The notes beneath the pieces were generated by a model. The model worked only from the letters and a program-made list of their open reading frames with translations, was not told where the DNA came from and ran no database searches. The translations under genes and the position numbers were made by a program. From Climacium dendroides (Eukaryota > Streptophyta > Bryopsida > Hypnales > Climaciaceae): 64,000 bases of DNA. Below, one piece after another: positions 1-10,880 of this stretch; positions within the stretch are counted from its first letter, which is position 1, and every line of letters begins with the position of its first letter. The stretch spans positions 13,533,538-13,597,537 of the forward strand of contig OX467091.1 of the NCBI GenBank assembly GCA_950106755.1, read 5' to 3'.

Positions 1-10
1 AGAGATTCAA

Positions 11-478
11 ATGGAGGCAAAATCTTATGAATGTGCAATCATTCATATGGCGGAAGGAGAGCTCGAAAGGAGATTGGATTACATTCATCCATTTTGGGCT
101 AGAGCCACTACAGAAACTCGTGTGAAGCTAGGAGAGTTGGATGATTACATTCTAGCTCTTGTGGATCATGGTTCAGAGATTAACATCATGTCTCGAAAGA
201 TTTATGAGATGGGCAAATGGCCAATTGATGTTAATCACGGTTGGGTGATGAGAGCTGCCAACAATGGAAGAGGAGAGTTGTATGGAGCATGCCCAGCTGT
301 GCCAACAAGAATTGGAGATGTGGAAGTAGAACAAAACTTCTTTGTACAAAATTATGGAGCTTATCCCATAATTTTAGGTCAGCCATACATTACAGCATCA
401 AGAATGGAGACAAAGGTGTTGGATGATGGCTCCCATTATGCTCGAATTCGAAGTGGTGATGGAAAGAGATCAGTATAG
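11..478 (+). pseudogene. Retropepsin-like aspartic protease region of gypsy Pol
   Basis: This 155-residue frame carries a retroviral-type aspartic protease core. The motif LVDHGSEINIMS holds the presumed catalytic aspartate (D52), with DHG in place of the usual DTG or DSG. Further on, PIILGQPYI resembles the conserved C-terminal protease motif. The protease would cleave the Gag-Pol precursor of the element. The frame ends at an in-frame TAG (476-478), yet the same frame stays open to a TGA at 566-568, so the TAG looks like a nonsense mutation rather than a natural end. The downstream RT frame lies in the -1 frame relative to this one and has stops just upstream of 568, so simple programmed frameshifting does not join them. 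I therefore call it a broken part of a once longer Pol. Confidence 0.65.
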
Positions 479-567
479 TTTCTTACTGTAAGGCCTAACA
501 ATGAAAGGCATCGAGCTCAACTTAGAGAAGGACCTCTACCAACTTCTCTAGACTTTACGGATTTTTG

Positions 568-3500
568 ATGTGCACACGTGGAGAATGGGGATCTGCGAGT
601 GCAAAAGGATCAAAGTCTTTTGAATTCCCCAATGTACATAGTGTTGGGAGTGGATTTCTGAGTATGAAGGAGTGTGGTTCTGTGAGCTTCACGGATGTGA
701 AGGACCTAAACCCTATATGTAAAAGGGTTACAAAAAAGATGGAGAAAAGATTAAAAAAGATGGAGGTGATTTTGGATGATGAGTACATATCTGGGATATT
801 TGAAGAGGAAGGCTTTGCAGATGACTTATTACAAGTTTTGCGAGCTTTATACATCGAGGAGGTAGAAATTGATGATAGTGATGTTGTGGTTGAAATTCAC
901 ACACGATCACTACATGATGAGATATTGAAGATAATATCAAGGGTTGATAGGTTTCAGAGTTACGGGTTGAAACATGAGGCCATGGTGAATACCAAATACA
1001 AAACGGTGGCCAAGAAGGTTAAGCCAGTAGCAACTCAACTACCTTCTGATATGGACAAACATATCAGACAAGCAGAGAAGGAGCCGGGTCTTAGAGAATC
1101 AAGAAAAATTGGACACAAATTTACAGAGGAAACATTGGCAAATCTGAAGATAGGAAGAGATGACTTCTTGACTGAACCAGAGAGAAAGAGGTTCCAAGAA
1201 ATGCTCTCCAAACACGGAAAAGCCTTTGCTTCTTCACCAGATGAGATTGGTTGTGTGCATCCAAATGTAATTGTGCCAATGGTTATTTTTACCGTGCCAC
1301 ATGTGCCATGGGATTTGAAACCGATACCAGTACCACGGGCATTGCTTCCCAAACTGGTTGAACTTCTTAAAGAGAAGATGCGCATGGGTATCCTTGAACC
1401 TTCAATGGCTCCATATTCCAATCGTTGGTTCACAGTGCCAAAGAAATCCGGAGCATTGAGGTTCATTCAAGATATGCAACCGGCAAATAAGGTGACAATT
1501 AGGAACAAAGGTTCTGGGCCTATTGTTGATGAAGTGGCAGAAGCATTTGCGGGACATGCCATTTACTCCATTGGAGATCTATATTCTGGTTATGATCAAT
1601 TTCAATTAGCTGCTGAGAGCAGAGATTTGACAACCATGAAGACTCCACTTGGATTGGTTAGAATGTGTACATTGCCTCAAGGTGCTACAAACTCTGTGGC
1701 ACATATGCAAAATGCCATGAATCAAATCTTACGAGATTTTGTACCTGAAAAGACTATACCTTTTGTGGATGATATCCCAATTAAAGGTTGTGAGGAGATT
1801 GTCAGAGACTTGACTCTTCAAGATAATGGTTGCAGAACATTTGTCAATAATCATATCAATGATGTAGACAAAATCTTGGGGAGACTTGAAGAGGTTGATT
1901 TGACTCTTTCTATAGAGAAGTCAAAATTCGGGGTTGATGAAATTTTGGTGGTTGGGCATTTGTGTGGATGGTATGGACGGAAACCAAATCCCGAAAAGGT
2001 TGATGCTATTGGAAAAATGAAAGCATGCAGCAATATTACCGAAGTAAGGAGGTTTCTTGGAGCTTGCGTCTTCTACCAAATTTGGATACCTCATTTTGCT
2101 CACATATCAGAGCCTCTTTACAAACTGTTGAGAAAGAAGAATAAGTTTGTATGGAAAGCTGAGCAAGATTTGGTAATGGAAGAGTTGAAGAAAGTTTTGA
2201 AGTCACCACCGGTTCTAAAACAAGTTGATTATGAGAGTGGAAGACCGGTCATTGTGACTGTTGACACAAGTCCGATAGCCATTGGATGGGCTGTTGGACA
2301 AGATGATGCAGAAGGGAGGAGATTTGCCATCTGTTTTGGAGCAAGGATCCTCACAGAGAGGCAAAGAGCTTATCCACAAGTGAAAAGAGAACTTTGGGGT
2401 GTGCTTATAGCGCTAAAGGCGGAGAGAAATTACTTAATTGGAGCCAATGTTATTTTGGAAACTGATTGCTTACCCTTACTTGGCATGATAGCCAATTGTT
2501 CTTCACCGGATATTGCCATGCTTCGATGGATAGCATACATCAAGTCTCTAAATCCAGTACTAATACACATTGCTGGGAAAGAGAATTCTATGGCGGACAT
2601 GTTATCGAGAGCCAGATACTATCAAGAAGAAGAGATGATGGCTCATGAAGGAAGTGAAGACCTCTTTGATGGTGGCTATATTTTGGCTACAGAAGGAGAG
2701 AGTTCTACAGATGGAATCTTGCCATTCAAAGAAGAGTTATATGAAGGAAGGTTGAAAGAGATTGGACTCTATTTGAGTACTTTGAAGAGGCAAGAAGGAT
2801 GGATGGACAAAACTTTTAAGGACATCAGACATCAGTCTTATGGATACCTTTTGCGAGAAGGATTCTTGTGGAAGAGGGCAAAAAGAGCTGATGAAATGCC
2901 ATTGAGAGTAGTTGGTGACTCCGAGACCAAAACTAAAGTTCTTGAAGAATTTCATGATACACTTTGGGCTGGTCATAGAGGAGTTTGGGCGACATATACA
3001 AAGATCAAAGAACGCTATTGGTGGAAGGGATTATACAAAGAAGTTGAAGAATTTGTAGCCTCATGTGTTGTATGCCAATTACAATCCAAAATTCGGCATA
3101 GAGATGAGCTTCATCCTACATATCCTCCTTCCATTCATTTTCGATGGATGATTGATTTAGTTGCCATGCCGTCAGGCATATGGGGCATGAAGTATCTTGT
3201 TTTAGCAAGAGAAGAGCTTTCAAACTTTGTGGAAGGAAGAGCTCTTCGAACCAAAACAACAGAGAATGTCTGCCGTTTTATTCTTGAAGATATTTTTAGC
3301 CGATATGGAAGTATTGGTGCGATGAGAGCAGACAGAGGTGAATTGAATGCAACTGAAGCAAGGGAGTTTTTCAACAGATATGGTGTACGATTGAAGTTAA
3401 CTACAGCTTATAATCCTGAGGCCAATGGTAAAATTGAAAGAGGACATCCTCCTATCATTCAAGCGTTGGTTAAAGCTTGTAGAGGAAGGCCTAATATTTG

Positions 3501-4155
3501 GCCTAAACTACTTCCATTTTCTCTATGGGCTGACAGAACCACACATAGTACTGTCACTGGATATATGCCTATAGAGCTCATGCATGGTCATAAGCCTATG
3601 TTGTCTGGAGAGGAGTCTATTCCTTCATGGATATTTCTATCATGGGAAGATGGTATCAGCATAGAGAGACTACTTGAACTTCGTATTCAACAACTTCAAA
3701 GGTTGCCTGAAGATCATCAAATAGCTTTGGAGAAGTTGAAAGTTGCTAGACTAAACAACAAGGAGAGATTTGACAGAACTCATCGATTGAGGACTGAGAA
3801 AATCAAAGAAGAAGATTGGGTACTTGTGTTTGATAGCACATTAGAGCATCAACACAGTACTGTGAGGAAATTTGCTCGACGTTGGTTTGGACCATATGTG
3901 GTAGTCACAGTTCATGATAATGCCACATACTCACTGCGAGAGTTAGATGGAACTCCTCTGAAAATTCCTATTGCTAGCAAGCGTGTCAAAGTATTTCGGC
4001 GGAGAGATGGAGAGATTTACAATGAAGATTTGGATGATATTTTACCTTCAGCACAAACCCAAGAGATAGAAGAAAACAGAGATGAAAGCATAGAAGATGA
4101 CCAAGAAGAGCCTACTTGGCACATACCGGAGGATGTGCAGGTTCAGAGGGGGTGA
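568..4155 (+). CDS. Gypsy Pol: reverse transcriptase, RNase H, integrase
   Basis: A 1195-residue open frame from the first ATG at 568. Approximate domain order: linker (1-180); reverse transcriptase (about 230-480) with LPQGATN and FVDD at residue about 398, a variant of the YxDD active-site box; RNase H (about 560-690) with acidic residues in VTVDTSP, KRELWG, LETDCLP and AGKENSMADMLSR; integrase with an HHCC zinc finger (about 795-836) and DDE core in MIDL, RADRGE and GKIERG; then a GPYV motif near residue 1107. Together these copy element RNA to DNA and insert it. The catalytic residues all appear present, so this frame is well preserved even though the upstream protease frame is broken. 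The stop codon TGA (4153-4155) overlaps the presumed first bases of the 3' LTR. The true N-terminus is uncertain. Confidence 0.9.
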   Translation: MCTRGEWGSASAKGSKSFEFPNVHSVGSGFLSMKECGSVSFTDVKDLNPICKRVTKKMEKRLKKMEVILDDEYISGIFEEEGFADDLLQVLRALYIEEVEIDDSDVVVEIHTRSLHDEILKIISRVDRFQSYGLKHEAMVNTKYKTVAKKVKPVATQLPSDMDKHIRQAEKEPGLRESRKIGHKFTEETLANLKIGRDDFLTEPERKRFQEMLSKHGKAFASSPDEIGCVHPNVIVPMVIFTVPHVPWDLKPIPVPRALLPKLVELLKEKMRMGILEPSMAPYSNRWFTVPKKSGALRFIQDMQPANKVTIRNKGSGPIVDEVAEAFAGHAIYSIGDLYSGYDQFQLAAESRDLTTMKTPLGLVRMCTLPQGATNSVAHMQNAMNQILRDFVPEKTIPFVDDIPIKGCEEIVRDLTLQDNGCRTFVNNHINDVDKILGRLEEVDLTLSIEKSKFGVDEILVVGHLCGWYGRKPNPEKVDAIGKMKACSNITEVRRFLGACVFYQIWIPHFAHISEPLYKLLRKKNKFVWKAEQDLVMEELKKVLKSPPVLKQVDYESGRPVIVTVDTSPIAIGWAVGQDDAEGRRFAICFGARILTERQRAYPQVKRELWGVLIALKAERNYLIGANVILETDCLPLLGMIANCSSPDIAMLRWIAYIKSLNPVLIHIAGKENSMADMLSRARYYQEEEMMAHEGSEDLFDGGYILATEGESSTDGILPFKEELYEGRLKEIGLYLSTLKRQEGWMDKTFKDIRHQSYGYLLREGFLWKRAKRADEMPLRVVGDSETKTKVLEEFHDTLWAGHRGVWATYTKIKERYWWKGLYKEVEEFVASCVVCQLQSKIRHRDELHPTYPPSIHFRWMIDLVAMPSGIWGMKYLVLAREELSNFVEGRALRTKTTENVCRFILEDIFSRYGSIGAMRADRGELNATEAREFFNRYGVRLKLTTAYNPEANGKIERGHPPIIQALVKACRGRPNIWPKLLPFSLWADRTTHSTVTGYMPIELMHGHKPMLSGEESIPSWIFLSWEDGISIERLLELRIQQLQRLPEDHQIALEKLKVARLNNKERFDRTHRLRTEKIKEEDWVLVFDSTLEHQHSTVRKFARRWFGPYVVVTVHDNATYSLRELDGTPLKIPIASKRVKVFRRRDGEIYNEDLDDILPSAQTQEIEENRDESIEDDQEEPTWHIPEDVQVQRG
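4145..4152 (+). other. Polypurine tract before 3' LTR
   Basis: A purine run (AGAGGGGG) lies directly before TGAATGTCGCAC. This is where the plus-strand primer for reverse transcription sits in LTR elements, and it places the LTR start at 4153. Confidence 0.55.
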
Positions 4156-4301
4156 ATGTCGCACTGTAAATGCGTACATAGTGTAAAAAAGTGTGGTAAT
4201 GTTTTATTTCTATTGATTTGGTTTTCACGAATATGAGGAGAATAATGACATCATCTTTAGTGGCTTCAAGGTGACGCCTTCTTACGATGGCTTGAGTCAT
4301 C

Positions 4302-4309
4302 TATATAAG
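4302..4309 (+). promoter_or_regulatory. TATA-like box in the LTR
   Basis: TATATAAG, about 150 bp into the LTR, is placed where an LTR promoter would start transcription of the element. In this 3' copy it could drive read-out transcription into 4340 onward. Evidence is motif and position only. Confidence 0.4.
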
Positions 4310-4833
4310 ATTAGGTTGCCATCTTAGAATTCCATCAAACTTGAAGTAGTTTTTTTCATTATTTGTTATAGATTCAGTATGTCGAATTGGAGGGTTTTTT
4401 CTGAGTCCCAAGATGAAATTGGAATTCTAGTTTTTTACCTCTAATAGGTGTACGTTGAGTTTTAGTTCTTCATTCCATATTTGGAGTGAATTTCTATAAT
4501 AATTTTGTGTTTGTGAAGTAGTTGTAAGGAAATATTCAAATGGTTTGCCTTCTAGGTGAACTTGAAGTAAATTTCCTTCAAAGATAAAGATAAGGAGATA
4601 GTAGTGGGCCAAATAAGTGCTCAATTATTGTTAGAGGAGTTTTAAGAGTGAGTTAGAGGCGGACCCCACTTGTTTGTGTGGTTGAGAGTAGAAAAGGTAG
4701 AGGAAAAGTTGGATAGGATTCATCTTCTCGCCCATTGTGAGTTTAGGGAAGGACCCGAATGTTTGGAGGGCCATTGTGTTGTGGGTTTTTGGAATTTTGA
4801 AATGAAAATTGGTGGAGTTATGTATCATGGTGT

Positions 4834-5430
4834 CTTCTTTCTAAATTGATCTCACTTGCTTGATTTGGAGTTGTGAATCAAAAGTTGTGCTAGTTTGAGT
4901 GGAGGGAGGTTTGTTGCCTTCGAAATTAAGAGGCAGAGACTTCGACCGACCATAAAAGACGGACAGGTTCTTGGTTTGCATTGATATTTGGAGGAAGTGT
5001 AGGAAATTAAGTTAGCTTTCTAGGAAGATCTCACTCATTCTATTTGGAGCTTGTATGAGTGAGTTACGAGTGTAGAAGTGAAGGAGTGTCTGCTGCCTAT
5101 CATTTCTAGAGGCCGAAACTTTGAGTGGCCATGAAAGGTGGACAGAGTGTTAATTTGATTTGAGTTTTGGAGAGGATGTGTAAAGTTTTGTTAGCTTTCT
5201 AAGAAGTTATCATTCGAAGTAATTGGAGCATTTATGAGTAAGTTGTGAGTGTAGGAGTGAAGGAGGGTCTGTTGCCCTCACTTGTAGAGGCCGAAACTTT
5301 GGATGACCATAGTTTTGGGTTAGAATATTGGAATGAGTTGAGATTTGGAGGAAATGGAGAGAATTGTGTTAGCTTTCCAGAGAGTTATCATGCAACCCAT
5401 TTGAAGTTGTGAAGCAACGGTGGTGATCAT
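4834..5430 (+). repeat. 179-bp tandem repeats inside the LTR
   Basis: A block starting TAGCTTTC recurs at 5013, 5192 and 5370, with a diverged earlier copy at about 4834, giving spacings of 179 and 178 bp. Each unit goes on with a TTTGGAG segment, a TGAGTGTAGRAGTGAAGGAG segment and a GAGGCCGAAACTT segment. The last unit is partial. The same period recurs at 55702-56290. Confidence 0.8.
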
Positions 5431-5904
5431 TCAAAGTTTAACTTTGAAGATGGAGTTGGGGTAGAGATTTGAAGTTGGAGTTTGAGTGAAAATTTGAAGT
5501 TGAAGTTGAGGTGGAGCTTTGAGTGATGATTTGAAGTTGAAATTTGAAGACACAAAGATTGAAGATTCGTGTGTTGTGGCTTGTGGCTTGTTATTCCTAG
5601 CCGGATTTGGGGGCTCGTTGTCTTTCTATGGTTATTCCCAGCCGGTTTTGGAGGCTAGTTGCAATTTTCAATTTCAGCATTGTAAAACTGTTGCGAGCCG
5701 TGGTTATCCAGTAAGCGCTCCATTTTGTGTTTGTGGAGACTATTTGGGATTTAATCACCCACTTGGTTGCTCTTTTATGTTGTTCCCATTAGTGAAAGGC
5801 GCTTCCTGGTCACCGTGGGTTTGAAAGTTTAGGGTCCCATCATTCGGACGGTCACTCGTGTTGGCTGTCCCGTTTTACCCGTCCGAGGCCGTGGGATCTT
5901 ATCA

Positions 5905-5927
5905 CCTTACCCTTACCCTTACCCTTA
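5905..5927 (+). repeat. CCTTAC microsatellite
   Basis: Nearly four units of CCTTAC in tandem inside the LTR. It is one base rearrangement away from telomere-like repeats but is not the plant TTTAGGG unit. Confidence 0.8.
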
Positions 5928-6589
5928 TAGAGCCACCACAGGATAGGCCAACGGGGAGGAGTTTGAAGATTGAAGATTGAAGATTGATGATTCGACGATC
6001 GTATACGAGATTTGAAGACCAAGATTAGAGATTCATGAGAGACAACAAATTTTGTTGTTATACAATATCATTTTGTATTTAACTGGTGAATTTGTGGGTG
6101 ACAAGTTCACTCACCTTCATCATTCTAGTTAGAAGACTGGGTTTGCAAGTGACAAGTCCACTTGCCTTTATTCTTCTATCATATTATTATTCCTTAGCCA
6201 TTTCTAGTTGCAGCCAGAATCTTCGTGATTTTCCAAGGCAAACCGCTCTCAACACGACAACGTATGCCCATTATCTTATTGCAGCAGAGCACTCTCGAAA
6301 TCTTCATGTCGCCTAATTCAAGCTATAACTCCATCTCACAGTTAAGCACAACAAAAAAAATATATTTTCTACTAATGGCGTCCGTAACCACCACTCTTTC
6401 AGGGTGCTAGGTTACGATACACGTCAGCTCGACATTCCCGTACTTCCCTTACTCTGAATGCTCTGGCAACTTGCAAGCTCACAGTCTCTGCTAAAGCCCC
6501 TCTTAGCAACAAGTGTGAAAGGTCCTTTAGCTCCAAGTAGGTATGTAGTTATTGCTTTTAGAACATCACCACTAAAACTTTGAGGTTTT

Positions 6590-9560
6590 AATATATGGCC
6601 ACAATGGATGACAAGTACTCAAACTCTTCCAAACCTCTAAGTCCTCCAACCTACTATGTTAAGGAGATACCTATCAAATTTACATTTAGTCAATTTAATC
6701 CCTAAAGGACCATTGTTCTTTTAGAGGACAAATGTAATTTTAGAAGTACCTACAACCTCAATTTTTGTCATGATTTTTTAAATTGTTTTTGAAGAAAGAA
6801 AATTAATTAGATTCATAGAGATATTATTTTTTTCAATTGGTGTCAAGGAACAAAAGTTATGTCCAAATAAGCTCAAAAGTCAAAACAGGGGAGAGGGGGC
6901 AACAAAAAAGAAATTCAAAATTTGAATTTTTTTCTAATTTTTTTTGATAGATTATATTTTTATCTACACGGAAAGATTTGATTCATTCTATTTGGATTTA
7001 TTATACAAAAATTATGGACAATCTTGTTTTCCATGCAATTAAAGCATTTTCTTGAAAAAATAACTAGTAGGATTCATTTTTGAATGCAATTTCTACAATT
7101 CTTCAAAAAAAAGTTCTTTATGTTTTAGTTTGCTTCCTAGAACAATCTTAACATTGGGATTAGTATACTTTAATTCCATTTTAGAGATATTAATAATTTA
7201 GACTTTCCTTCTATTCTATATCTACTTCTATTTAATAATTTTTTAAGAATGAAAAATAAGTTGTTTTTCAAGGGTTTTTTTCTAAACTCTCAATTCAATT
7301 CCCCACCATAAAGATTTAAACCTTAAAACTTTGTAGTGCAAAAAGTTTAAGTTAAGAAGGTTCAAAGTCAAAAAATGTAGTCCCGCAATGTGTTGAAAAA
7401 CTTATTTTTTTTCAAATTTAAAGGTAGATATCTTGCAATTTGTGCAGTCAAATTTTTTGAAGTTTTTTCTACACATTTTCATACTAGTTAGGTATAAGAT
7501 CCTACAATTAGATGTGAAAAAACAAACAATTTTCAAAAAAGTTTACTCTTTGCTATAGAAATGGCAATTTTGAGTGTTTTTGGGCAGAAAAGAAGCCTTT
7601 AGGAATTAATCCTAAATCTAATTTGCAGTTAGTCAATTTATTGTTTATAGAATTCATATGGTGAGTAGAGGTGGAAGATAAGAAGTTGTAGTGATTGTCA
7701 AATATGGATGTTAACTTATGAGTTGTTGATTTGACCATCTAGGAGGCAATGCTCTTATTGTCATGTGGGATTTGATATGGGACCTTCAATAAACATAGAC
7801 TTAATTTATTCCAACTCATCGGAAGAAAACCAAGTTATTTCTCTTCAAAATAGAATAAGTTTCATCACAATAGCATTAATGTGATATTTGGTTTTAGAAT
7901 TCATATGGGTCCAATTGCTCATTGCCACTTATATTAAGTGATTTTGCAAAACACAAATAAAAGGCGGTTAGCTCATTATCATTGTAATAAACTATCATAA
8001 TGAGCACAAAATAAATTTTTGTTTAAAATAATGAGAACAATTCATTAAACGTATTTCTTAAATGTTATATTTGTATTTTTCAAGAAGTAGTTAGGACTAC
8101 ATTTGATATTGAATATATAGAATTGTTGTATGTATTTTGTATCCATATTTTGTATGACTTCTATATATATTTCCATTTGACTTCCATGTATTTCCAAATG
8201 TGTTTTGTAATCATATCCTTATCAAGATAATAGTAGGGGAGGAGTCCAATTTTTTTTGCTTCAAGATGGATGGCTCAGGTTTTCTAATAACAAATCTAAT
8301 CAACAATTAGGAGGGTTTATTGGGGGGAGGGGATTTTCCCTTGTCTAATTTGATGATTGCCAATTTTTGATGGAAGGGCCAAGCATGTATTATCCATGTT
8401 TGCCTCTTTTGAGCTCATTGTCGTTGTCATTGTAAGTGATTTTGCAAAACAATAACATCTTTTAAATGACTATAAATAGAAAATAGGATTTTTAAGCTCA
8501 CACCATGAAGTCCAAAATGGTTGAAAGAAAATTAGAATCTGTGATGCTAGCCTTTTTTATTTTACTTACTGCCTATTGAAAAACTTTGACTACTAGAAAA
8601 TAATGATTGAAAATTTAATCCCTAGGGTCCTAAGGCCTTTTTCATTAAATTCCACTCAAAACTGCAATATCTATTGTAAAGTATAGAAACTTTCAAAATT
8701 CTTTTTTTTGCATATCTAAGTGTAAGATCTTGCACAAGACTAGTATAAAAATGTGTAGAAGAAATTTTAGAAACCTTGACCACATGAATTGCAAGGTATT
8801 TGCATTGAAAGTGAATAGAATTTGGGATTTTTAGACCTTGTCTATTAACTAGATTTTAAGACTTTGAACTTTCTTAGCTTAAATTTTTGGCAATATTGAT
8901 ATGGAATTAAAAAAAAACTGAAGAATTGAATTGAAAGTATAGAAAAAAATTCAAAGAAACACACTTAATTTTCATTCTTTAAAATATTGTTGAGTTGAAG
9001 TAGATACAAGATTGAAGGAAAAACTAAATTGTTAATAGATCTATGGAATTGAAATACAATTATTCCAACAATGAAATTATTCTAGCAAGCAAACTTAATC
9101 CTTGATAAATTTTTTTTAATTGTGAAAATTGTGTTAAGAATTTAATCCTATAAAAAAATTAAATACTTAGATTGTCCAAAAAATAAGATTGTCCATAATT
9201 TTCTCATCACTAGTTCAAATAGAATGATTCAAATCTTTTCATGTAGACAAAAATACTTTCTATAAGAAACAAAACTTTAAAAAATTTATTTTGACTTTTT
9301 GGGATTTTTTTGGTGCTACTTGACAAACCTCATTTGGAACTTAAGGTGGCATAACTTTTGTTGTTGAGCAAATTGAAATAGAAATTGTATTCCTAGAAAG
9401 TTTATGTGTTTTCCTATCTTTAAAAAAGTTTCAAAAATTGAGACCACACAAGCCTATCCAAAATCCACTTTGTCCCTTGAGGGGATAGAAGGCCTTCAAA
9501 GGTATAATCAAAACAATACTCTTGTATTGACCTCTGAACTTCCAAGGCCCATTTTTCATC
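6590..9560. repeat. Large diverged inverted repeat (~1-kb arms)
   Basis: The segment from about 6590 to 7640 reads, in reverse complement, like the segment from about 8580 to 9560. Matching anchors are: GATTCATTCTATTTGG with ATTATGGACAATCTTG near 6980-7025 against GATTGTCCATAATT and CAAATAGAATGATTC near 9187-9232; CATTTTCATACTAGTTAGG near 7480 against ACTAGTATAAAAATGTG near 8740; and ACAAAAGTTATGTCC near 6850 against GCATAACTTTTGTTG near 9350. A spacer of about 0.9 kb separates the arms. The arms are visibly diverged, and there are no coding frames of note. It may be a foldback element or two inverted copies of one dispersed repeat. Confidence 0.6.
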
Positions 9561-9639
9561 AAAAATCACTTAAAAATGCCATTTTCAATGCAAACAACAA
9601 AACTTGGGAATACTATTAACATCTACCAATGAAGAAATT

Positions 9640-10160
9640 TTCAATGGCATAATGCAAAAAATGTATCATTATCTATTTTGGGATTGAAGGGAGGGAGGTA
9701 TCATTTTTATAATGAAATTCATTTTCCTTCATGAATCCTCAAAGGATATGGGATAATGTAAAGATGAGAGCTTGACTGCTAATTGTTAAAACGTAGAAAC
9801 TACGTGTGAATTAAAATTTCAAACCTCATAGTAGAATAGATTTTTTCAAAAAATTGTGAACTAAAAAAAGTTGTTAAAAGACATCTAACTTTCATCTTCA
9901 AAAAATATGTTTGCAAATTTGAGCCTTTAATCAAAATTTATAGACATAATTCAAATAAGATGTTTGAAAATGTAAAAGAAAATGTCCCTTCTAACACTCT
10001 CTCATATTTGTTCATAACTTTTGTTTGGAGGCTTTAAATATTAAATAAATTATTGGAGATGAATGTTAACTTGATTTCACAACTTTTTTTACTTCAAAGT
10101 TTTTTGAAAAAAATTATTTTACTATGCTAAAAATGAAATTTGAATTTTTTTTACTTTAAA
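9640..10160. repeat. Dispersed repeat with inverted copy at 57180-57560
   Basis: The blocks GATGAGAGCTTGACTGCTAA (9763) and CATAACTTTTGTTTGGAGGCT (about 10013) recur at 57180-57560; the first is there in reverse complement (AGTCAAGCTCTCATCTT near 57467). The copy here also has internal inverted similarity (GAGCCTTTAATCAAAATTTATAGAC against CATAACTTTTGTTTGGAGG). No protein-coding signal is seen. Confidence 0.5.
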
Positions 10161-10306
10161 CAAATTTTCTACTTTTGACTTAACTATGAGTGTTTAAGCT
10201 CCTTCTAATTCTAATTTACATATATCCCACATGATTTATATTACTTCCTACCACACCATATCTATATAAAGAGCATGCCTCCTCAATTGCTCACTCAGGT
10301 TACGAT

Positions 10307-10435
10307 CAGGGCTTTTTTTTTGGACCAGTCTCCCACCTGTTGTCCTCACTATAGAGGCCAGTTTTTGGAGGGACGAAACTAGAGAGGTCAGATTTCTGAC
10401 AATCTGGCAAAATTTCGTTAGAAAAAAAAGCCCTG
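10307..10435. mobile_element. hAT-type MITE (129 bp)
   Basis: The ends are terminal inverted repeats CAGGGCTTTTTTTT and AAAAAAAAGCCCTG. The flanks are 8-bp direct repeats with one mismatch, GTTACGAT (10299-10306) and GTTATGAT (10436-10443). A CAGGG terminus together with an 8-bp target duplication is the signature of hAT-family insertions. There is no coding capacity, so the element is non-autonomous. Confidence 0.85.
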
Positions 10436-10696
10436 GTTATGATGGGCTTCTAAGGCAAGTCAGATGGCTCATTAGATTCATCTTGGTGAAGTTGTGCAAC
10501 TGTACATATCCCTTGTATTATAGAAGATTTTTGTCATTGCTTTAAAATCTACAAAATTGAAAGATTCAAACTTATTCAATAACAGAATTCAATGTCAGAG
10601 AGTTATGAATAGTTCTTGACTTCTCTTGTAAACACCTCTCATAACCCCTTGCCAGCTCTCCAGCCAAATAAGATTGGCGGTTACGAAGGAACAGTG

Positions 10697-10728
10697 GTCT
10701 ATTCATAACTATTCTGTTATGAATAGAC
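10697..10728. repeat. Perfect 13-bp-stem hairpin
   Basis: GTCTATTCATAAC (10697-10709), a 6-base loop, then GTTATGAATAGAC (10716-10728). A third partial copy (GTTATGAATAG) is at about 10605. The function is unknown; the strand and purpose cannot be set from sequence. Confidence 0.75.
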
Positions 10729-10840
10729 GGTGGTCTGAACACCTACAGAAAAAATCATGTACCATCACTGCAAAGAATGCTTGCTAAGTCCAAGTGTGCA
10801 CATACCTTTAGTCTACTTGCAAAAAGAACAACTCAAGTAT

Positions 10841-10880
10841 CTTACGAGCCTGCCATCTCTCTTACGAGCCTGCCATGTCG
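10841..10880. repeat. 20-bp tandem duplication
   Basis: CTTACGAGCCTGCCAT occurs at 10841 and again at 10861, a period of exactly 20 bp. It lies in a GC-richer stretch (10.6-11.4 kb) that otherwise shows no gene. Confidence 0.85.

Larger units (their letters stand above)
1..6265 (+). mobile_element. Ty3/gypsy LTR retrotransposon, 3' portion
   Basis: The window opens inside a Ty3/gypsy-type element. The order is a retropepsin-like protease remnant (11-478), a long frame with reverse transcriptase, RNase H and integrase (568-4155), a polypurine tract (about 4145-4152) and a long 3' LTR. The order RT, RNase H, integrase defines Ty3/gypsy rather than Ty1/copia. A GPY/F-type motif follows the integrase core and no chromodomain is visible. 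gag and the 5' LTR lie outside the window. The 3' boundary near 6265 is approximate; it rests on similarity to the LTR relic at 55540-56585. A nonsense codon and a frame change between protease and RT suggest this copy is not autonomous. Confidence 0.85.
4153..6265 (+). repeat. Long 3' LTR of the gypsy element
   Basis: The LTR begins with TG right after the polypurine tract. It has a TATA-like box at 4302-4309, three and a half copies of a 179-bp tandem repeat (4834-5430), a short duplicated segment containing AGCCGG (about 5590 and 5632, 42 bp apart) and a CCTTAC microsatellite at 5905-5927. Its last part, near 6200-6260, matches the end of the relic at 55540-56585 (shared TCTAGTTGCA and CCAAGGCAA blocks). 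No second LTR is in the window, so length (about 2.1 kb) and exact 3' end are estimates. Confidence 0.6.

Noticed and set aside
4153..4155. LTR start versus Pol stop as two separate sites
   Set aside because: TGA serves as the Pol stop and also gives the TG start expected for the LTR; no need for a separate boundary.
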